A stretch of DNA of 43,794 nucleotides from an uncultured Allobosea sp. (GTDB lineage Bacteria > Pseudomonadota > Alphaproteobacteria > Rhizobiales > Beijerinckiaceae), in contig NZ_CAMFKW010000046.1 in assembly GCF_945957345.1 (NCBI RefSeq), positions 1 through 43,794 of the forward strand. Direction: 5' to 3'. A program made the position numbers and the translations under genes. Below, piece after piece: positions 28,895 to 37,852 of this stretch. Below the pieces are notes generated by a model. It was not told the DNA's origin, ran no database searches, and worked only from the letters and a program-made list of their open reading frames with translations. Positions within the stretch are counted from its first letter, which is position 1, and every line of letters begins with the position of its first letter.

Positions 28895-29956
28895 ATGCGT
28901 GCTGCCGACCCTCAGAAACTCGACACTTTGGTGGGGCGTCTCGTCGGTGATGTCGGAGCTTCCGTCACCGGCGCCCTGATCGTGCTCGGAGACCAGCTCG
29001 GCCTCTACAAGGCGATGGCGGATGGCGAGCCCGTCACCTCCCAGCAACTGGCGGAGAAGACGGGCTTCAAGGAGCGCTATCTGCGCGAATGGCTGGCCGG
29101 CCAGGCCTCGGCCGGCTATGTCGACTATGACGAAGGCAGCGACAGCTTCAGCCTCTCGCCGGAGCAGGCCATGGCTTTCGCCGAGGAGGAGAGCCCGGCC
29201 TTCTTCGCCGGCGCCTTCGAGATCATCCAGTCGATGTGGCTCGACGAACCGAAGGTCGAGGACGCCTTCCGCCACGGGGCTGGTCTCGGTTGGCACGAGC
29301 ACAGCAAATGCCTGTTCCGTGGAACCGAGCGCTTCTTTCGGCCAGGCTACAACCAGCATCTGACGGCCGAATGGATTCCTGCTCTGAACGGTGTCCAGGC
29401 CAAGCTGATGGAGGGCGCGACCGTCGCCGATGTCGGCTGTGGGCATGGCTCCTCGACCATCCTGATGGCACAGGCCTATCCGCAATCACGCTTCTACGGC
29501 TTCGATTATCACGAGCCTTCGATCGAGCGGGCGCGTGAGGCGGCGGAAAAGGCGGGTGTTGCGGACCGCATCGTCTTCGAGCGTGCTTCGGCCAAAGACT
29601 TTCCGGAGCGGAAATACGACCTCGTGACGATGTTCGACTGCCTGCACGACATGGGCGATCCGGTCGGGGCGGGCAGGCATGTGCGGGAATCGCTCGCGCA
29701 AGACGGCAGCTGGATGATCGTCGAGCCCTTTGCGCATGACCATCTCAAGGACAATCTCAACCCGGTCGGGCGGATCTTCTACGGGGCATCGACGATGATC
29801 TGTACGCCGGCCTCGCTCTCCCAGGAGGTCGGGCTGGGCTTAGGCGCGCAGGCCGGCGAGATGCGGCTGCGCAAGGTCGCGATGGATGCCGGCTTCCAGC
29901 ATTTCCGCAGGGCGACCGAGACGCCGTTCAACATGGTGTTCGAGGTTCGAGCCTGA
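28895..29956 (+). CDS. Class I SAM-dependent methyltransferase with N-terminal winged-helix domain
   Basis: The 353 residues have an N-terminal dimerisation/winged-helix part (GALIVLGDQLGLYKAMADGEPVTSQQLAEKTGFKERYLREWLAGQ, about 20-70), like O-methyltransferases and the Rv2258c type, and a Rossmann domain with VADVGCGHGSSTILMAQAYP (motif I, about 175-195), FYGFDYHEPSIERARE, DLVTMFDCLHDMGDP and SWMIVEPFAHD. The second ATG (28895) has GAGGAG at a 7-base spacing and is preferred over 28889. Substrate unknown. No operon partner; GtrA gene follows after 79 bases. Confidence 0.9.
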   Translation: MRAADPQKLDTLVGRLVGDVGASVTGALIVLGDQLGLYKAMADGEPVTSQQLAEKTGFKERYLREWLAGQASAGYVDYDEGSDSFSLSPEQAMAFAEEESPAFFAGAFEIIQSMWLDEPKVEDAFRHGAGLGWHEHSKCLFRGTERFFRPGYNQHLTAEWIPALNGVQAKLMEGATVADVGCGHGSSTILMAQAYPQSRFYGFDYHEPSIERAREAAEKAGVADRIVFERASAKDFPERKYDLVTMFDCLHDMGDPVGAGRHVRESLAQDGSWMIVEPFAHDHLKDNLNPVGRIFYGASTMICTPASLSQEVGLGLGAQAGEMRLRKVAMDAGFQHFRRATETPFNMVFEVRA

Positions 29957-30035
29957 GGCCGCCGCTTCCTGTAGCGGGGCAGTCGGAAGGAATAGCGGCG
30001 CGCAGGCGAAAAAGTCGTTTCGCCCGGCGCCGTCC

Positions 30036-30458
30036 ATGATCTACGAAGCGCGGATGCCGCTTCGCCGCTATCCGCGCCAGTTCCGCCAGCTCGTCGCCTA
30101 TGTCTTCGCGGGCGGGCTGACCGCCGTGGCGCATTACAGCGTGCTGATCGGGCTGGTCGAGCTCGGCCGCGTCGACCCGGTCCCGGCGACGCTCGCCGGC
30201 TTCATCGTCGGCGCGCTGGTCTCCTATGCGCTCAACCGCTGGATGACCTTCGACGCGACGCGCAGCCATGCCCAGGCCGGCTGGCGCTTCGCCCTGATCG
30301 CGGCCGGCGGCTTCGTGCTCACCGGCATCCTGATGCATCTCTTCGTAGCGCGGGCGGGCTTGCCCTATCTGCCGATGCAACTGGTCACCACGAGCGTGGT
30401 GATGGTGTTCTCGTTTCTCGGCCACAAGTTCTTCAGCTTCGCGGACAGGGCGGCGTGA
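30036..30458 (+). CDS. GtrA-family membrane protein
   Basis: Small four-helix inner-membrane protein of the family thought to flip polyprenyl-linked sugars. The 140 residues show helices at about 19-36, 48-66, 82-100 and 112-130, with the family pattern QLVAYVFAGGLTAVAHYSVLIGLVE, IVGALVSYALNRWMTFD and VVMVFSFLGHKFFSF. ATG 30036 or 30054 could be the start; neither has a strong ribosome binding site. No glycosyltransferase is next to it. Confidence 0.9.
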   Translation: MIYEARMPLRRYPRQFRQLVAYVFAGGLTAVAHYSVLIGLVELGRVDPVPATLAGFIVGALVSYALNRWMTFDATRSHAQAGWRFALIAAGGFVLTGILMHLFVARAGLPYLPMQLVTTSVVMVFSFLGHKFFSFADRAA

Positions 30459-30488
30459 GACCGGAAGCTCGCGCCGCCCTTTCCTCTG

Positions 30489-30959
30489 CTACTGCGTCGG
30501 AGCGACCGTCAGCGTGAGCTGCCTGCGGCCGATGCGGCCTTCCTTGTCGGTGGCCTCGATCTCGAGGATGTGGCTGCCGCTGGGCACCACGACGGAGGGG
30601 GCCTCGATGCCGGCCGGCGTGATGAACGGCTTGATCCGCTCGGTGATGTCGATCGGGGGCTGGCGCCGGTAGAAGACGCGCACGGTCGCCGGGTCGATCG
30701 GCACGCCGTTCGCCGGCAGGAAGCGCACGGACAGGCGGAAGGGCTTTCCGTCGACGCCCTTGTCCGGGGTCGGCAAGGTGTCGATGCCGGGGCCGCGCGT
30801 CAGGTTGCGAGTGCTGGCCGGGGCCTTGGGCGGCGCCGGCAGGCCTGCTTCCTCGCGGGTGATGAGCGGAATCGGGTCGGCTGCTTGTGCCGCCGTCAGC
30901 ATGGCGGCGGCGGCGAGAACGGCAGGCAGAATGTGCCGGATGAGCACAGACTTCATCAT
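30489..30959 (-). CDS. Periplasmic protein of unknown function, partner of the zinc-ribbon membrane protein
   Basis: The 156 residues have a signal peptide (residues 1-27, ending AAQAAD), a Pro-rich linker (AGLPAPPKAPASTRNLTRGPGIDTLPTPDKGVDGKP, about 38-73) and one immunoglobulin-like domain (FRLSVRFLPANGVPIDPATVRVFYRR... SGSHILEIEATDKEGRIGRRQLTLTV). I do not recognise a named family with certainty; the fold resembles Big/fibronectin-like beta sandwiches. It begins 4 bases after the stop codon of the zinc-ribbon gene, so the two are almost certainly cotranscribed. Confidence 0.85.
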   Translation of the reverse strand: MMKSVLIRHILPAVLAAAAMLTAAQAADPIPLITREEAGLPAPPKAPASTRNLTRGPGIDTLPTPDKGVDGKPFRLSVRFLPANGVPIDPATVRVFYRRQPPIDITERIKPFITPAGIEAPSVVVPSGSHILEIEATDKEGRIGRRQLTLTVAPTQ

Positions 30960-30963
30960 CGTC

Positions 30964-31758
30964 CTATTTCACTCCCAGAATTGCGGCGATCAGGCCGGCC
31001 ACCGCGGAAATGACGGTACCGGCCAGCAGGATGGTGGTTTCGATGGTCTTCAGCGTCTCCATCGGCACCTTGCCGTGGACCGCCAGAAGCCCTTTCCGCA
31101 GTTCCGGCAGCGAGACGAGGCCACGCGCGGCGAGCGCAGCCTGCGTCACGCGCAGCAACATCCCCGAGAACATCGAGGCGCCGATGCTCAGCGCGTAGAA
31201 CGATGTCTCGCGCCAGGCTGCCGACCCCTGCGGGAGGAGCGGTATGTTGTCGTGCCAACTCAGCAACGCGTTCATGGTCACGACGGAAAAAATCGCGAAG
31301 ACGATGGCGATGGCGAAATCGAAGGCGATCAGGCGCGGACGAATGCCGAAATAGATCAGTCCCGTGAAGAAGGGGATCGTGATCGAGGCGAGACGCAGGC
31401 TCCAGAGTGGCAGATCGAGCCAGAGGATGACCGCGCAATAGGCGAGCAGCAGCAGCACCAGCCCGAAGGGCAGCACCCAGAAGCGTCGGCGCGCAAGCGG
31501 CGGGGCAGCCGGTTCGGCATCTCGCGGGGCTTCCGCGGGTTCGATGGCGGCGGGGCTTCGGGGCTCGGCCAGTCGCGCGGCGAGCGCGGCGCTATCCTCC
31601 TCGGCGCGCCTTTCCGCGGCGGCGAGGCGCTCCTCCAGCGCATCGAGACGGCGCAGCAGCGGCAGCACGGGCGTGAGGTCCCGGCCACAGCAGCGGCACG
31701 AGAGCACGCCCTTGTTGAGCGCGGCATCGCAATAGGGACAGGTGAACTGATCCTGCAC
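30964..31758 (-). CDS. Zinc-ribbon membrane protein of unknown function
   Basis: The 264 residues start with a treble-clef zinc ribbon (FTCPYCDAALNKGVLSCRCCGRDL: CxxC and CxCC), then a short coiled coil (LLRRLDALEERLAAAERRAEEDSAALAARLAE, about 35-66), a Pro/Ala linker, and about five transmembrane helices (LPFGLVLLLLAYCAVILWL, LASITIPFFTGLIYFG, IAFDFAIAIVFAIFSVVTM, TSFYALSIGASMFSGMLLR, TTILLAGTVISAVAGLIAAIL). I choose GTG 31758 because AAAGG lies upstream and the ribbon starts directly after it; a TTG at 31782 has no ribosome binding site. It is cotranscribed with the periplasmic protein gene. Function unknown. Confidence 0.82.
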   Translation of the reverse strand: MQDQFTCPYCDAALNKGVLSCRCCGRDLTPVLPLLRRLDALEERLAAAERRAEEDSAALAARLAEPRSPAAIEPAEAPRDAEPAAPPLARRRFWVLPFGLVLLLLAYCAVILWLDLPLWSLRLASITIPFFTGLIYFGIRPRLIAFDFAIAIVFAIFSVVTMNALLSWHDNIPLLPQGSAAWRETSFYALSIGASMFSGMLLRVTQAALAARGLVSLPELRKGLLAVHGKVPMETLKTIETTILLAGTVISAVAGLIAAILGVK

Positions 31759-31891
31759 GGAAATCTCGCGCCTTTGGGGCAAGCCGCGCTCAAAGCCATA
31801 TCTGAGGCGTCAAATCAAGGCGTTTTGCGAACTTCCGTAAGGGAATTTCGATGCAGATGTGCCGGCTTTCCGGCTTGAATTCTACTTTCGT

Positions 31892-32587
31892 CTATGTCTC
31901 GGACTTGGTGGCCCTGAAAGTCATCCGGTGCGGATTGTGTCCGAAATTCTGCGGCCGCTGCACATCGGCGAAGCCCGTTGCGCGGATCAGGTTGGTGATC
32001 GCTTCCGCCGTATAGGTCGAGAGGCCGTACTGCGCCCGGAGCTTGCGATAGTCCGAGAAGGCGGTGCGGACGAGGCCGCCGAGCGCCGCCAGGAAGAAGC
32101 CGCCTCGCCAGGCGAAGGCGAGCAATTGCGAGGCATCGGTCAGCGGGCTGACATCGGGCGGGATGACATCGGCGATGACCAGCGCGCCACCGGGCTTCAG
32201 CCGGTCATGCCAGGTTTCCAGCAGCACCTTCAGCTCGTCGCGCGAGAGATATTGCAGCAGCGAGTTGGCGACGACGAGGTCGAGCGAGGCCGGCGGCAGG
32301 GCCTCGACCTCTTCCGGCGAGACTACGACGATGTTGTCCGTGCGCCCGAACTGGGAGCGCAGCTTATCGCGCACGGTCGGCGCCGCCTCGCAGAGAAAAA
32401 GCTTGCCGCAGGCTGTGGCGACGCGTGCGGCATCGAGCGCCTCGCCGCAGCCATGGTCGAGGACGACCGCATCTGCTGACGGGATATGGCCGATCAGGTC
32501 GGTCGCGATGGCGCGGTAATGCAGGGCCTTGTGGCGCGGCGAGACGTAAATCGAATGCTCGCCATTCCAGAAATCGCGCCAGGACAT
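31892..32587 (-). CDS. Class I SAM-dependent methyltransferase
   Basis: The 231 residues carry VVLDHGCGEALDAARVATACGKLFLCEAAP (SAM motif I and acidic strand-2 end), PASLDLVVANSLLQYLSRDELKVLLETWHDRLKPGGALVIADVIPP (motifs IV-VI). The N-terminus MSWRDFWNGEHSIYVSPRHK is like ubiquinone/menaquinone-type or small-molecule methyltransferases. Start at 32587 chosen by the MSWRDFW pattern; ten codons upstream are open. It is divergent from the cyclopropane fatty acid synthase gene (149-base gap). Substrate unknown. Confidence 0.9.
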   Translation of the reverse strand: MSWRDFWNGEHSIYVSPRHKALHYRAIATDLIGHIPSADAVVLDHGCGEALDAARVATACGKLFLCEAAPTVRDKLRSQFGRTDNIVVVSPEEVEALPPASLDLVVANSLLQYLSRDELKVLLETWHDRLKPGGALVIADVIPPDVSPLTDASQLLAFAWRGGFFLAALGGLVRTAFSDYRKLRAQYGLSTYTAEAITNLIRATGFADVQRPQNFGHNPHRMTFRATKSET

Positions 32588-32736
32588 GTGTTCGGTCGAC
32601 CCTCGGGTTGTGGCCACTATTCCCGATGACTACGCACAAGGCGGGCGGCTCTGCAACCGCCGGGGGTTTCGAGCCGGCTGGGTTTCCGCTTTAGTCCTCG
32701 CATCGTCTGGCTACCGAATCGAGACGAGGAGCGCCC

Positions 32737-33990
32737 ATGCTGCTGCTGCCGCGATTGCTCAAGCGGTTCATCCGCCACGGCCGCCTGACGGTCATCACGC
32801 CGGACGGCAAGCGACATGTCTTCGGCTCCGGGCCGACAGAGCTGCTCTTCGCCGGTGTCACCAAGACCGCTCCGGCCGTCACCGTGCGCTTCCACGACAA
32901 CCGCGTCGAGCGCGAGCTTTTCCTCAATCCCGAACTCGCCCTGGCCGAAGGCTATATGGACGGGCGGATCGATTTCGAGGAAGGCACGATCCACGACCTG
33001 CTGACGCTGTTCTGGCTGCAGCGCCGCGAGATGCGCAAGGACCCGCTGCAGCAAGCGATCCGCAAGGTCCGGTTCAAGATCCGGCGCTGGCGAATGCATA
33101 ACCCGCTCGGCGTCGCCGGCAGGAAGGTCAAGCATCACTACGACATCCCGACCGATTTCTATCGGCTCTGGCTCGACGAGACGATGACCTATTCCTGTGC
33201 GTACTGGCATAGCCCTGAGGTCGGGCTGGAGGCCGCGCAGAAAGCGAAGCTCCGTCACCTCGCCGCCAAGCTGAAGATTGAACCCGGCATGAGCGTCCTC
33301 GATATCGGCTCGGGCTGGGGTGAATTGGCGATCTACCTCGCCAAGGCCTGCGGGGCCAAGGTGACCGGGCTCAACGTCTCGCCGGGCCAGATGGCGGCGG
33401 CCCAGAAGCGGGCCGAGGCGGCCGGCGTCGGCGACGCCGTCACTTTCATCAACAAGGATTATCGCGAACTGGGCGGCAGGTTCGACCGCGTCGTCTCGGT
33501 CGGCATGATGGAGCATGTCGGCGTCGCGCATTACGGCGAGTACTTCGGGGGGATCCGCGACTTGCTGACCCCGGACGGGATCGCGCTGGTCCACTGCATC
33601 GGCCGCGTCGGACCACCCGGCTTCACCGGCCCGTTCTTCAACAAGTACATCTTCCCCGGCGGCTATGCGCCGGCGCTGTCGGAAGTGTTCGCGGCGCAGG
33701 AGCAGACAGGCCTGTGGGCCTCCGACTGCGAGTTCTGGCGCCGGCACTATCACTGGACGCTGGAGGCCTGGCGCGAGCGCTTCATGGCCAAGCGCGAGGA
33801 GGTCGTCGCCATGATGGGCGAGCGCTTCGCGCGGATGTGGGAATTCTATCTCTGCGCCTGCTCGATCTCCTTCGATATCGGCGGCGACATGGTGTTCCAG
33901 CTCCTGCTCGGCCAGCACAAGAGCGCCGTGCCCGTCATCCGCGACTATATCGCGGATGACGAGAAGGCGCTGGAGGCGAGAGGCTTCTGA
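32737..33990 (+). CDS. cfa: Cyclopropane-fatty-acyl-phospholipid synthase
   Basis: Transfers a methylene from S-adenosylmethionine to double bonds of membrane phospholipids, protecting against acid and other stress. The 417 residues show the N-terminal lipid-binding domain (1-100), VKHHYDIPTDFYRLWLDETMTYSCAYW, SAM motif MSVLDIGSGWGELAIYLAKACG, VSVGMMEHVGVAHYGEYF, and the C-terminal CACSISFDIGGDMVFQLLLGQ with the catalytic-type cysteine. GACGAGGAG precedes the ATG. Its stop codon abuts the convergent EamA gene with no gap. Confidence 0.95.
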   Translation: MLLLPRLLKRFIRHGRLTVITPDGKRHVFGSGPTELLFAGVTKTAPAVTVRFHDNRVERELFLNPELALAEGYMDGRIDFEEGTIHDLLTLFWLQRREMRKDPLQQAIRKVRFKIRRWRMHNPLGVAGRKVKHHYDIPTDFYRLWLDETMTYSCAYWHSPEVGLEAAQKAKLRHLAAKLKIEPGMSVLDIGSGWGELAIYLAKACGAKVTGLNVSPGQMAAAQKRAEAAGVGDAVTFINKDYRELGGRFDRVVSVGMMEHVGVAHYGEYFGGIRDLLTPDGIALVHCIGRVGPPGFTGPFFNKYIFPGGYAPALSEVFAAQEQTGLWASDCEFWRRHYHWTLEAWRERFMAKREEVVAMMGERFARMWEFYLCACSISFDIGGDMVFQLLLGQHKSAVPVIRDYIADDEKALEARGF

Positions 33991-34899
33991 TCAGCGCTTC
34001 AGGTTAACGACGATCACCCCGGCGAGCGCCATGGCGCCGCCGATCAGGCCGAAGACAGTCGGCACCTCGCCGAGCCAGAAGAAGCCGATCAGCATCGCCA
34101 TCGGCGGCACGGCGTACTGGAAATTCGAGGCGCGGGCGGCAGGTAGGCGAGACAGCGTGATTGCCCAGGTGCCGTAGGCGATCAGGCTCGGCACCACCGC
34201 GAGATAGACCACCGACCAGAAGGAGACGCTCGGCGCGACCTGCGCCTGCTCGATCGCCAAGGGCAGGAAGGGCAGCAGCACGAAGCCGCCGATCGCCATG
34301 TTCCAGGCGGCGACATGGAGGGGCTTGTAGCGGGCGAAGAGCGGCTTCTGCAGCACCGTGGTAATGGCATTGCAGAAGGCGGCGCCGAGGATCAGCAGCA
34401 CGCTCATCCCGATCTCGACGTCGAGCCCCTTGCCGAGCGCGATCACGCCGATGCCGGCGAAGGACAAGGCCGTGCCGAGCCAGGCGGTCAGGCTGAAGCG
34501 CTCGCCGAGGATCATCATGGCGAGGACGGCCGTCATGATCGGATTGGTGTTGATGATGAAGGCGGCGGGGCCTGCCGGCACGACACGCTGGCCGAAATTC
34601 AAGAGCAGCGCATAGCCGGCGATGAAGATCACGCCGCCGACGAGGAAGCGCCAGATATCGCCGAGCTCGGGCAGCTTCGCCCGTGTCACGATGAGGAAGA
34701 GAGCGGCGGGGCCACCGGCAAGCGCGAAGCGCAAGGCGGCCATCTCGGCCGGGCCGAAGCCGGCCAAGCCAGCGCGGATCGCCGGGAAGGAGGAGGCCCA
34801 GGCCATGACCGTGAAGGTCACGGTGAAGACCAGCGTCGGGTCGAGGCGCTGGCTGCCGGAGGCGGCGAGGGCGGGAGAAGCGCAGCTTGAGGAGGACAT
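33991..34899 (-). CDS. EamA/DMT-family transporter
   Basis: Inner-membrane drug/metabolite exporter with ten helices in two EamA repeats. The 302 residues include [39 protein letters not shown] in repeat 1, [40 protein letters not shown] at its end, and [16 protein letters not shown]...[31 protein letters not shown] in repeat 2. The start at 34899 is preferred over 34962, which lies inside the region shared with the divergent LysR gene. The substrate is probably an amino acid or metabolite (family knowledge) and control by the divergent LysR is likely. Confidence 0.93.
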   Translation of the reverse strand: MSSSSCASPALAASGSQRLDPTLVFTVTFTVMAWASSFPAIRAGLAGFGPAEMAALRFALAGGPAALFLIVTRAKLPELGDIWRFLVGGVIFIAGYALLLNFGQRVVPAGPAAFIINTNPIMTAVLAMMILGERFSLTAWLGTALSFAGIGVIALGKGLDVEIGMSVLLILGAAFCNAITTVLQKPLFARYKPLHVAAWNMAIGGFVLLPFLPLAIEQAQVAPSVSFWSVVYLAVVPSLIAYGTWAITLSRLPAARASNFQYAVPPMAMLIGFFWLGEVPTVFGLIGGAMALAGVIVVNLKR

Positions 34900-34990
34900 G
34901 GCGTCGTTCCATCGGTGATGAGAAGTTGCTCCCGATAAGCGCCTCGGCGAGCTGATTGACAAACGAACAATTCGCGCATGAGCTGTGAGA

Positions 34991-35923
34991 ATGGATCACA
35001 GCTCGAACCTGCCGCCGCTCGATACCCTGCGTGCCTTCGAGGCGGCTGCGCGCACCGGTAGCTTCTCCTCGGCGGCCGAGGCGCTGAACCTCACTCACGG
35101 CGCTGTCAGCCGGCAGATCGCCAAGCTTGAGCATTGGCTGGGCCTGCGCGTCTTCCTGAGGCAGGCGCGCGGTGTTTCGCTGACGCCGGAAGGCCAGCGC
35201 CTGCTCCAGCGCACGCAGGAGGCCTTCGCGCTGATCGCCGACAATTCCGAGCGCTGGCGCGAGGTGCGGGGCGCCTCGGTGGTGCGGGTCAGCGCGCCGC
35301 CTTCCGTCTGTGCGCTCTGGCTGATGCCGCGACTGGCTGTGCTGGAAGCGGGGATGCCCTCGCTACGGATCGTGCTGCAGGTCGAGCATCGCAAGGTGGA
35401 TTTCGAGGAGGAGGGCGTCGATCTCGGCATCCGCTGCGGCCGCGGCGGCGCGCCGGATCGGCTTTCGCTCAAGCTGTTCGAGGAATGGTGCTTCCCGATT
35501 GCTTCGCCGCAGCTTGCCGAAGCGATCGGAGAGGGCGCGCCAGAGCGGCTGCTCGCGCAGCCGCTGATCCATGATTCCGATGCCGCCGGCTGGAAGGTCT
35601 GGTTCGCGGCGCAGGGGCTGGATTATCGTCCGCGCCCGCAGGATCGGCGGTTCGAGGACTACAACCTCGTGCTGGACGCTGCTGCGCATGGGCTCGGTAT
35701 CGCCCTGGCGCGGCCGCCGCTGGCGCGCGAGCAACTGGCTGTGGGGCGGATCGTCAGGGTCGATGAGCGCGAGGCGTTGAATCCGGTCTCCTACTGGCTC
35801 GACCGGCCGCTTGGCGCACTCAGGCCATCGGCGGCGGCCTTGGCCGAGCGGATCGCGCTGGAAGCGGGAGCCGATCGCGGAGAGATCGCGACGTTCCTCA
35901 GCCGGGAAGCTAGGGCGGCTTGA
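34991..35923 (+). CDS. LysR-family regulator (GcvA-like)
   Basis: The 310 residues begin with the winged helix [63 protein letters not shown], followed by a periplasmic-binding-like effector domain ([51 protein letters not shown]). This is the GcvA/AmpR-type subgroup by the THGAVSRQI pattern. It is divergent from the EamA exporter gene with 91 bases between starts, where ATTG-N9-CAAT (about 34956-34972) could be its site. A repeat (35933) follows directly after the stop codon. Confidence 0.93.
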   Translation: MDHSSNLPPLDTLRAFEAAARTGSFSSAAEALNLTHGAVSRQIAKLEHWLGLRVFLRQARGVSLTPEGQRLLQRTQEAFALIADNSERWREVRGASVVRVSAPPSVCALWLMPRLAVLEAGMPSLRIVLQVEHRKVDFEEEGVDLGIRCGRGGAPDRLSLKLFEEWCFPIASPQLAEAIGEGAPERLLAQPLIHDSDAAGWKVWFAAQGLDYRPRPQDRRFEDYNLVLDAAAHGLGIALARPPLAREQLAVGRIVRVDEREALNPVSYWLDRPLGALRPSAAALAERIALEAGADRGEIATFLSREARAA

Positions 35924-35932
35924 TCCGCCTCG

Positions 35933-36025
35933 CGTCATGCTCGCGCTCGTGGCGAGCATCTCCGTCTTGAACACCGCCTTCGACCAGCGAAGACGTGGAT
36001 GGTCGGAACAAGCCCGACCATGACG
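35933..36025 (-). repeat. 93-base CGTCAT...ATGACG palindromic repeat, copy B
   Basis: Same element as 15734-15826 in opposite orientation: it starts CGTCATGCTCGCGC and ends AAGCCCGACCATGACG. Same length; 81 of 93 positions agree in my hand alignment, the changes often being paired across stems. It lies between the convergent LysR and haemoglobin genes, 10 bases after the LysR stop codon and 14 before the haemoglobin stop codon, a terminator position. Confidence 0.85.
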
Positions 36026-36038
36026 CTGCGGACTGCAT

Positions 36039-36464
36039 TCAGCGCAAGCTATGCCGCGGCGCCGCGAATTCGCCGCGCTGGCTGGCTCGGGCCATCTCGA
36101 AACTGTCGGCGATGCGCCGCGCCCGGATGATGAAGGCCTGCGCGATATCGGGCGGGCAGACCTCATGCGCCGTGATCTCGAACAGGTCGAGCCAGCGGTC
36201 GAAATGCTTGCCTTCCAGCGGCAGAATCAGATGCGGGCGCATCGGGCGGCCATCGTAACGACCAGTGCGCAGCATGACGCCGCTCCAGAAATCGGTGATC
36301 TTGCCGATATGGTGGTCCCAGTCCTCGACGGCGGCCTCGAAGACCGGGCCGATCAGCTTGTCCTGCCGGGCCCGTGCATAGAAGGTGCGGACGAGCTGCG
36401 CGATCATCGGCTCGCGCAGGTCGGGATGGGCGGCGCCCGGGTAGAGCAGGGGATTGTCGGTCAT
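36039..36464 (-). CDS. Group III truncated haemoglobin
   Basis: Small haem protein with a 2-over-2 globin fold; relatives handle NO or oxygen. The 141 residues contain MIAQLVRTFYARARQDKLIGPVFEAAVEDWDHHIGKITDFWSGVML (helices B to E) and PMRPHLILPLEGKHFDRWLDLFE (helices F and G), the group III pattern. His78 in PHLILP is the probable proximal haem ligand. Length is normal. It stands 50 bases downstream of the dehydrogenase start region on the same strand as the prephenate dehydrogenase gene; no NO-sensor gene is adjacent. Confidence 0.92.
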   Translation of the reverse strand: MTDNPLLYPGAAHPDLREPMIAQLVRTFYARARQDKLIGPVFEAAVEDWDHHIGKITDFWSGVMLRTGRYDGRPMRPHLILPLEGKHFDRWLDLFEITAHEVCPPDIAQAFIIRARRIADSFEMARASQRGEFAAPRHSLR

Positions 36465-36514
36465 CGCAGGAACATTCGCGTTTCCGGTATTCTCTTAGGC
36501 GAGAGGCGCGAAGG

Positions 36515-37330
36515 CTAGGCCTGCGCGACCTCTGCGACCTTGTGAGGCAGGGTCGTAGATGGCGCCGCTTCGGCATGCCCGTGCTCCAGGAACAGCCGCA
36601 TCTCTTCGGCCAAAGCGAAGAAGCGATCCCGCACCGCCTTGGCATGCGGATTGGCGCGCTCGATCGCCATGAAGACGTTGGGCGCGTCGTAGCGGACCAT
36701 TTCGGTCGCCTGCATCAGCAGATCGAAGCTCGCGGTGGTCATGGTGCGGGGCAGGGGCTCCATGCGAACCAGGATCTTGGCGATGAGATGGGTCAGGCCC
36801 TGCACCATCGCTACCTCGCGGTCATGGGCGTCGGCCGTAGTGACGATCACCTTCAGCTTGAGAACACGGCGCAGGAAGGCGGCGATGCGCGGCGTGCTGT
36901 GGCCCCTGATGGGACACAGCGCGATCTTGAGGTCGGCAAGCCCGTTGCGGGCGCTTTGTGGGCCGAAGAGCGGATGCGTGCCGATGATCTCGATATCGTC
37001 GGGGAGTGCGGCCTGCATCGCGCGGGCGGGGCCGATCTTGACCGAGCCGACATCGAGCACGATCGCGCCGGCCTTGAGATGCGGACGCAAGGCCGCGATC
37101 GCCTCCGGGATTGCCGGGACTGGCACCGCGAGGATGACGAGATCGCAGGCAGCGACTTCCGCCGCGCTGCCTGGCTGCAATCCTTTGCCGCTCGCATCGG
37201 CTGCGGGCGCGTTGACGGGATCGCAGACGCGCAAGGCGAAATGCGATTGGAGATGGCGGGCCATCAATCGCCCGAAGGCGCCAAAGCCCATGATGCCGAT
37301 AGTGGAGATGGTTCTGATCGTGGAGGACAT
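36515..37330 (-). CDS. Prephenate/arogenate dehydrogenase family protein
   Basis: Oxidative decarboxylation step of tyrosine synthesis. The 271 residues start with STIGIMGFGAFGRLMARHL (Rossmann GxGxxG), then CDLVILAVPVPAIPEAIAAL, VLDVGSVKIGPARAM, and the conserved IIGTHPLFGPQSARNG (His in the catalytic HP-FGP motif), with AMVQGLTHLIAKIL in the C-terminal helical domain. It is short, without an ACT domain, and looks closer to plant/cyanobacterial arogenate dehydrogenases than to the usual rhizobial TyrC, which sits beside hisC. A second TyrA-type gene may exist elsewhere. Confidence 0.88.
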   Translation of the reverse strand: MSSTIRTISTIGIMGFGAFGRLMARHLQSHFALRVCDPVNAPAADASGKGLQPGSAAEVAACDLVILAVPVPAIPEAIAALRPHLKAGAIVLDVGSVKIGPARAMQAALPDDIEIIGTHPLFGPQSARNGLADLKIALCPIRGHSTPRIAAFLRRVLKLKVIVTTADAHDREVAMVQGLTHLIAKILVRMEPLPRTMTTASFDLLMQATEMVRYDAPNVFMAIERANPHAKAVRDRFFALAEEMRLFLEHGHAEAAPSTTLPHKVAEVAQA

Positions 37331-37374
37331 CGTTTTCGCTCGATGGAGCCGCGATGCCGGGTGATCTGCCTGAA

Positions 37375-37399
37375 TTCAACCGCCAGCGCGGCGGTTGAA
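37375..37399. other. Perfect hairpin upstream of the dehydrogenase gene
   Basis: TTCAACCGCC (37375-37384), loop AGCGC, GGCGGTTGAA (37390-37399): ten perfect base pairs with a five-base loop. It lies in the 171-base gap between the NIPSNAP stop and the dehydrogenase start, so it could terminate the carA-NIPSNAP transcript or be an operator. No T-run on either strand. Confidence 0.5.
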
Positions 37400-37501
37400 C
37401 ATGGGAATGCCACCGCCTCTATGAGAGCGGGGCGTAATAGCCGTGAAGGAAGGCGAGCAGGCTGATCATGCCCTGCTTAAAGCGCGCGAGGCCGGCTCTT
37501 G

Positions 37502-37831
37502 TCAATCGAGCGGCGGCGAATAGGCCGTGGGTGTGAGAACGCGGTCCTCGATGGCGCCGACCATGTCGCCATGCTCGATCTTGGTCACGCGCTTGATCTC
37601 GCTCCATTCCGGGTCGGCCATGAAGCTCGCCCAGGCCATGGTCTTCGTCTCGGTATCCGGCCAGGCGAGGATATAGGCGAACTCGGTGCGCCCGGCACTG
37701 GCGGTTTCCCACATCGCGATGATGTGGAAGCCGTGGCGGGCCATGATGCGCGCGGCATGGTCGCGGAAGCGGGCATGGAAGGCCGCCTTGTTGCGCTCGA
37801 AGATCTCGTAGATGCGCAACTGGTGGATCAT
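37502..37831 (-). CDS. NIPSNAP-family protein
   Basis: Dimeric alpha/beta-barrel protein of unknown biochemical function. The 109 residues show MIHQLRIYEIFERNKAAFHARFRDHAARIMARHGF, the family-typical WETASAGRTEFAYILAWPD and WASFMADPEWSEIKRV. It begins 21 bases after the carA stop codon on the same strand, so cotranscription with carA is likely, but no functional link is known. Confidence 0.93.
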   Translation of the reverse strand: MIHQLRIYEIFERNKAAFHARFRDHAARIMARHGFHIIAMWETASAGRTEFAYILAWPDTETKTMAWASFMADPEWSEIKRVTKIEHGDMVGAIEDRVLTPTAYSPPLD

Positions 37832-37852
37832 GCCCGTCTCCTTCGGCGGCCC

